Assembly (NCBI GenBank): GCA_049518775.1
Contig: JBEKRL010000051.1
Location: 1 to 13,739, forward strand
DNA length: 13,739 nucleotides
Source: Bog-877 sp049518775
Lineage (GTDB): Bacteria; Chloroflexota; Dormibacteria; Aeolococcales; Bog-877
Direction: 5' to 3'
The number at the start of each line of letters is the position of its first letter. Within the stretch, counting starts at the first letter, position 1. The notes beneath the pieces were generated by a model. It worked only from the letters and a program-made list of their open reading frames with translations. It did no database searches and was not told where the DNA came from. A program made the position numbers and the translations under genes. Positions 12,565-13,739 of the stretch are shown one piece after another.

Positions 12565-13676
12565 CTAGCGAACCTTGGCCGTATAGCGGCAGAACCTGGG
12601 CAGTGCCAGCGAGAGGCCGAAGCAGGCGGCGACGCACAGCACTCCGCCCGACACGATGGAGGTCTGCAATCCGAAGAGCGCCTCCACCAGACCTGCCTCG
12701 GCGTTGCCGACAGCGGGGCGGGAAGCGTAGCTCAGCATCTCGATGCCCGCCAGCCGACCCCTCAGGGAATCGGGGATGGTGAGATTCCGCATGGCGCTGC
12801 GGAACACGGCGCTGGCTTCGTCTGCGGCGCCGGCCACCACCAGGGCCACCACCACCCAGGGGAGGCTGGGAGCCAGTCTAAAACCGATCACCCCGAACCC
12901 CCAGATCGAGGCGGCGACCGCCACCGCCCGTCCGTAGCGACGCACCCTGGTGGTCCAACCACTGGTGAGGCTGAGCAGCAGAGCGCCCAGGGCCGGCGCC
13001 GCGTACAGCAGGCCCAGCACTCTCGCCCCACCCCTCGCGGCCGCCACCTGGGGGAAGAGGGCGGTGGGCATTCCGAACACCATCGCCCCAATGTCGACCA
13101 GGTAGGGTCCCAGCAACTCCTGCCGGGAGGCGGCATATCGGATTCCCTGCCGGACGGCGTGGAGGTTCACCCCTCCGGAGCCCGGGGGAGGCGGTACCGC
13201 TCTCACTCTGGCCAGGGCCGCCACAGAGATCACGAACGTGGCCACGTCGATCCCGTAGGTCACCCCCAGTCCCACGGTGGCCAGGAGCACCCCGGCCACC
13301 GGTGGCCCCAGCACCTGGCCAAGGTCCCTCCGGCGCTACTCACCGCAGCGGCCGCTGGTACCTCGGCCGGCTCGACCAGGCGGGGCGCCAGGGCGTCCAG
13401 GGAGGGACGCTGGAGCCCGCCCAGTCCGGCGGTCACCGCACCGGACAGGAAGAGTGCCCAGAGCCGAAGGTGCGGAAGGCTGCAGTTCAACACCAGCGCC
13501 GTGGTGGCGAGGCAGAGGCCGGCCTCGGTCCAGCGCACCATCCCGCGCCGGTCCACCGAGTCGGCCAGGGCACCGCCGAGGAAGGCCACCAGCACCAGCG
13601 GACCCAACTCGGCCAGGCTAAGCCCGGATCCACCGATGAGGAGCAGAGCGACGCCCTGAGGCGAGGGGATTCGGGA
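12565..13676 (-). pseudogene. Broken MFS exporter gene (frameshift, N-terminus missing)
   Basis: Two overlapping minus frames together read as one major facilitator superfamily permease of the EntS-like multidrug/siderophore exporter type. The upstream part (13676 to about 13318) has LSLAELGPLVLVAFLGG, then ALADSVDRRGMVR, the MFS loop 2-3 signature G-x-L-A-D-x-x-x-R-R, then SGAVTAGLGGLQRPSLDAL and PAAAAVSSAGGTL. The downstream part (about 13319-12565) continues GQVLGPPVAGVLLATVGLG and the later helices to LPRFCRYTAKVR. Joining them needs one extra base at TTGGCC (13317-13322). Upstream of 13676 the frame hits TGA, there is no usable start codon, and the first helix or so of a normal MFS protein is not found. 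The gene is therefore broken, or the sequence has errors near the contig end. The intact C-terminal frame alone would span 12565-13314. Confidence 0.82.
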
Positions 13677-13739
13677 TCAGCAAGGCCGGACTGCGGATGA
13701 GGTCTGGTGGTCGGGCTGGGTGGGGACTGATCGAGTCAG

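Noticed and set aside
11185..13676. PadR regulator and MFS exporter as a working efflux module
   Set aside because: The MFS gene is broken and lies upstream of the PadR gene across 660 bp with the PadR gene's own promoter between; co-regulation is not shown.
1..13739. CRISPR array, tRNA or rRNA genes
   Set aside because: No regularly spaced direct repeats, no T-loop or acceptor-stem patterns (GGTTCGA-type) and no rRNA-like blocks were found by eye on either strand.

Overview
The window is a GC-rich stretch of bacterial chromosome. Three things point to Actinomycetota or a relative such as Candidatus Dormiibacterota: strong G/C preference at third codon positions, GTG/TTG starts with leaderless-looking promoters, and a secreted protein built from the 'YVPLxPxRILDTR ... 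NLNF ... GYF' repeat common in those groups. The lineage is inferred; there is no rRNA or tRNA gene to test it.

Layout. Bases 1-131 are the end of an IS3-family insertion sequence, with the first 27 codons of its OrfA on the minus strand. It stops about 60 bp short of the stop codon of a large exported protein with a C39-like cysteine peptidase domain (192-2369, minus). Next comes an orphan acetolactate-synthase-like ThDP enzyme (2713-4365, minus), followed by strong hairpins. Bases 4381-6324 hold no intact gene. They contain several coding-like scraps on both strands, the clearest a NUDIX-like fragment, and look like a graveyard of decayed genes. An AI-2E/PerM-type transporter (6325-7593), a small membrane zinc metalloprotease (7981-8475) and a GNAT acetyltransferase (8586-9092) follow, all minus. 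A flavin-binding PPOX-family protein is the only convincing plus-strand gene (9374-10030). It converges on a small two-helix membrane protein (10051-10602, minus), with one inverted repeat covering both stop codons. After a gene-poor gap comes a PadR-family regulator (11185-11838, minus) with a textbook promoter and two CGATATATC sites around its -10 box. The right end is a broken MFS exporter gene (12565-13676, minus) with a one-base frameshift and no recognisable amino terminus.

How the genes work together. There is no multi-gene pathway here. Most genes stand alone with their own promoter or terminator signals. The best regulatory story is PadR autorepression. The broken MFS gene, the 1.9 kb of scraps and the insertion sequence suggest a region losing genes, although assembly or sequencing error could explain the single frameshift. 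I did not find a convincing new multi-gene system. The most useful leads are the PadR operator, the secreted C39-like protein with its reordered Asn/Asp position, the decayed-gene tract and the leaderless promoters.
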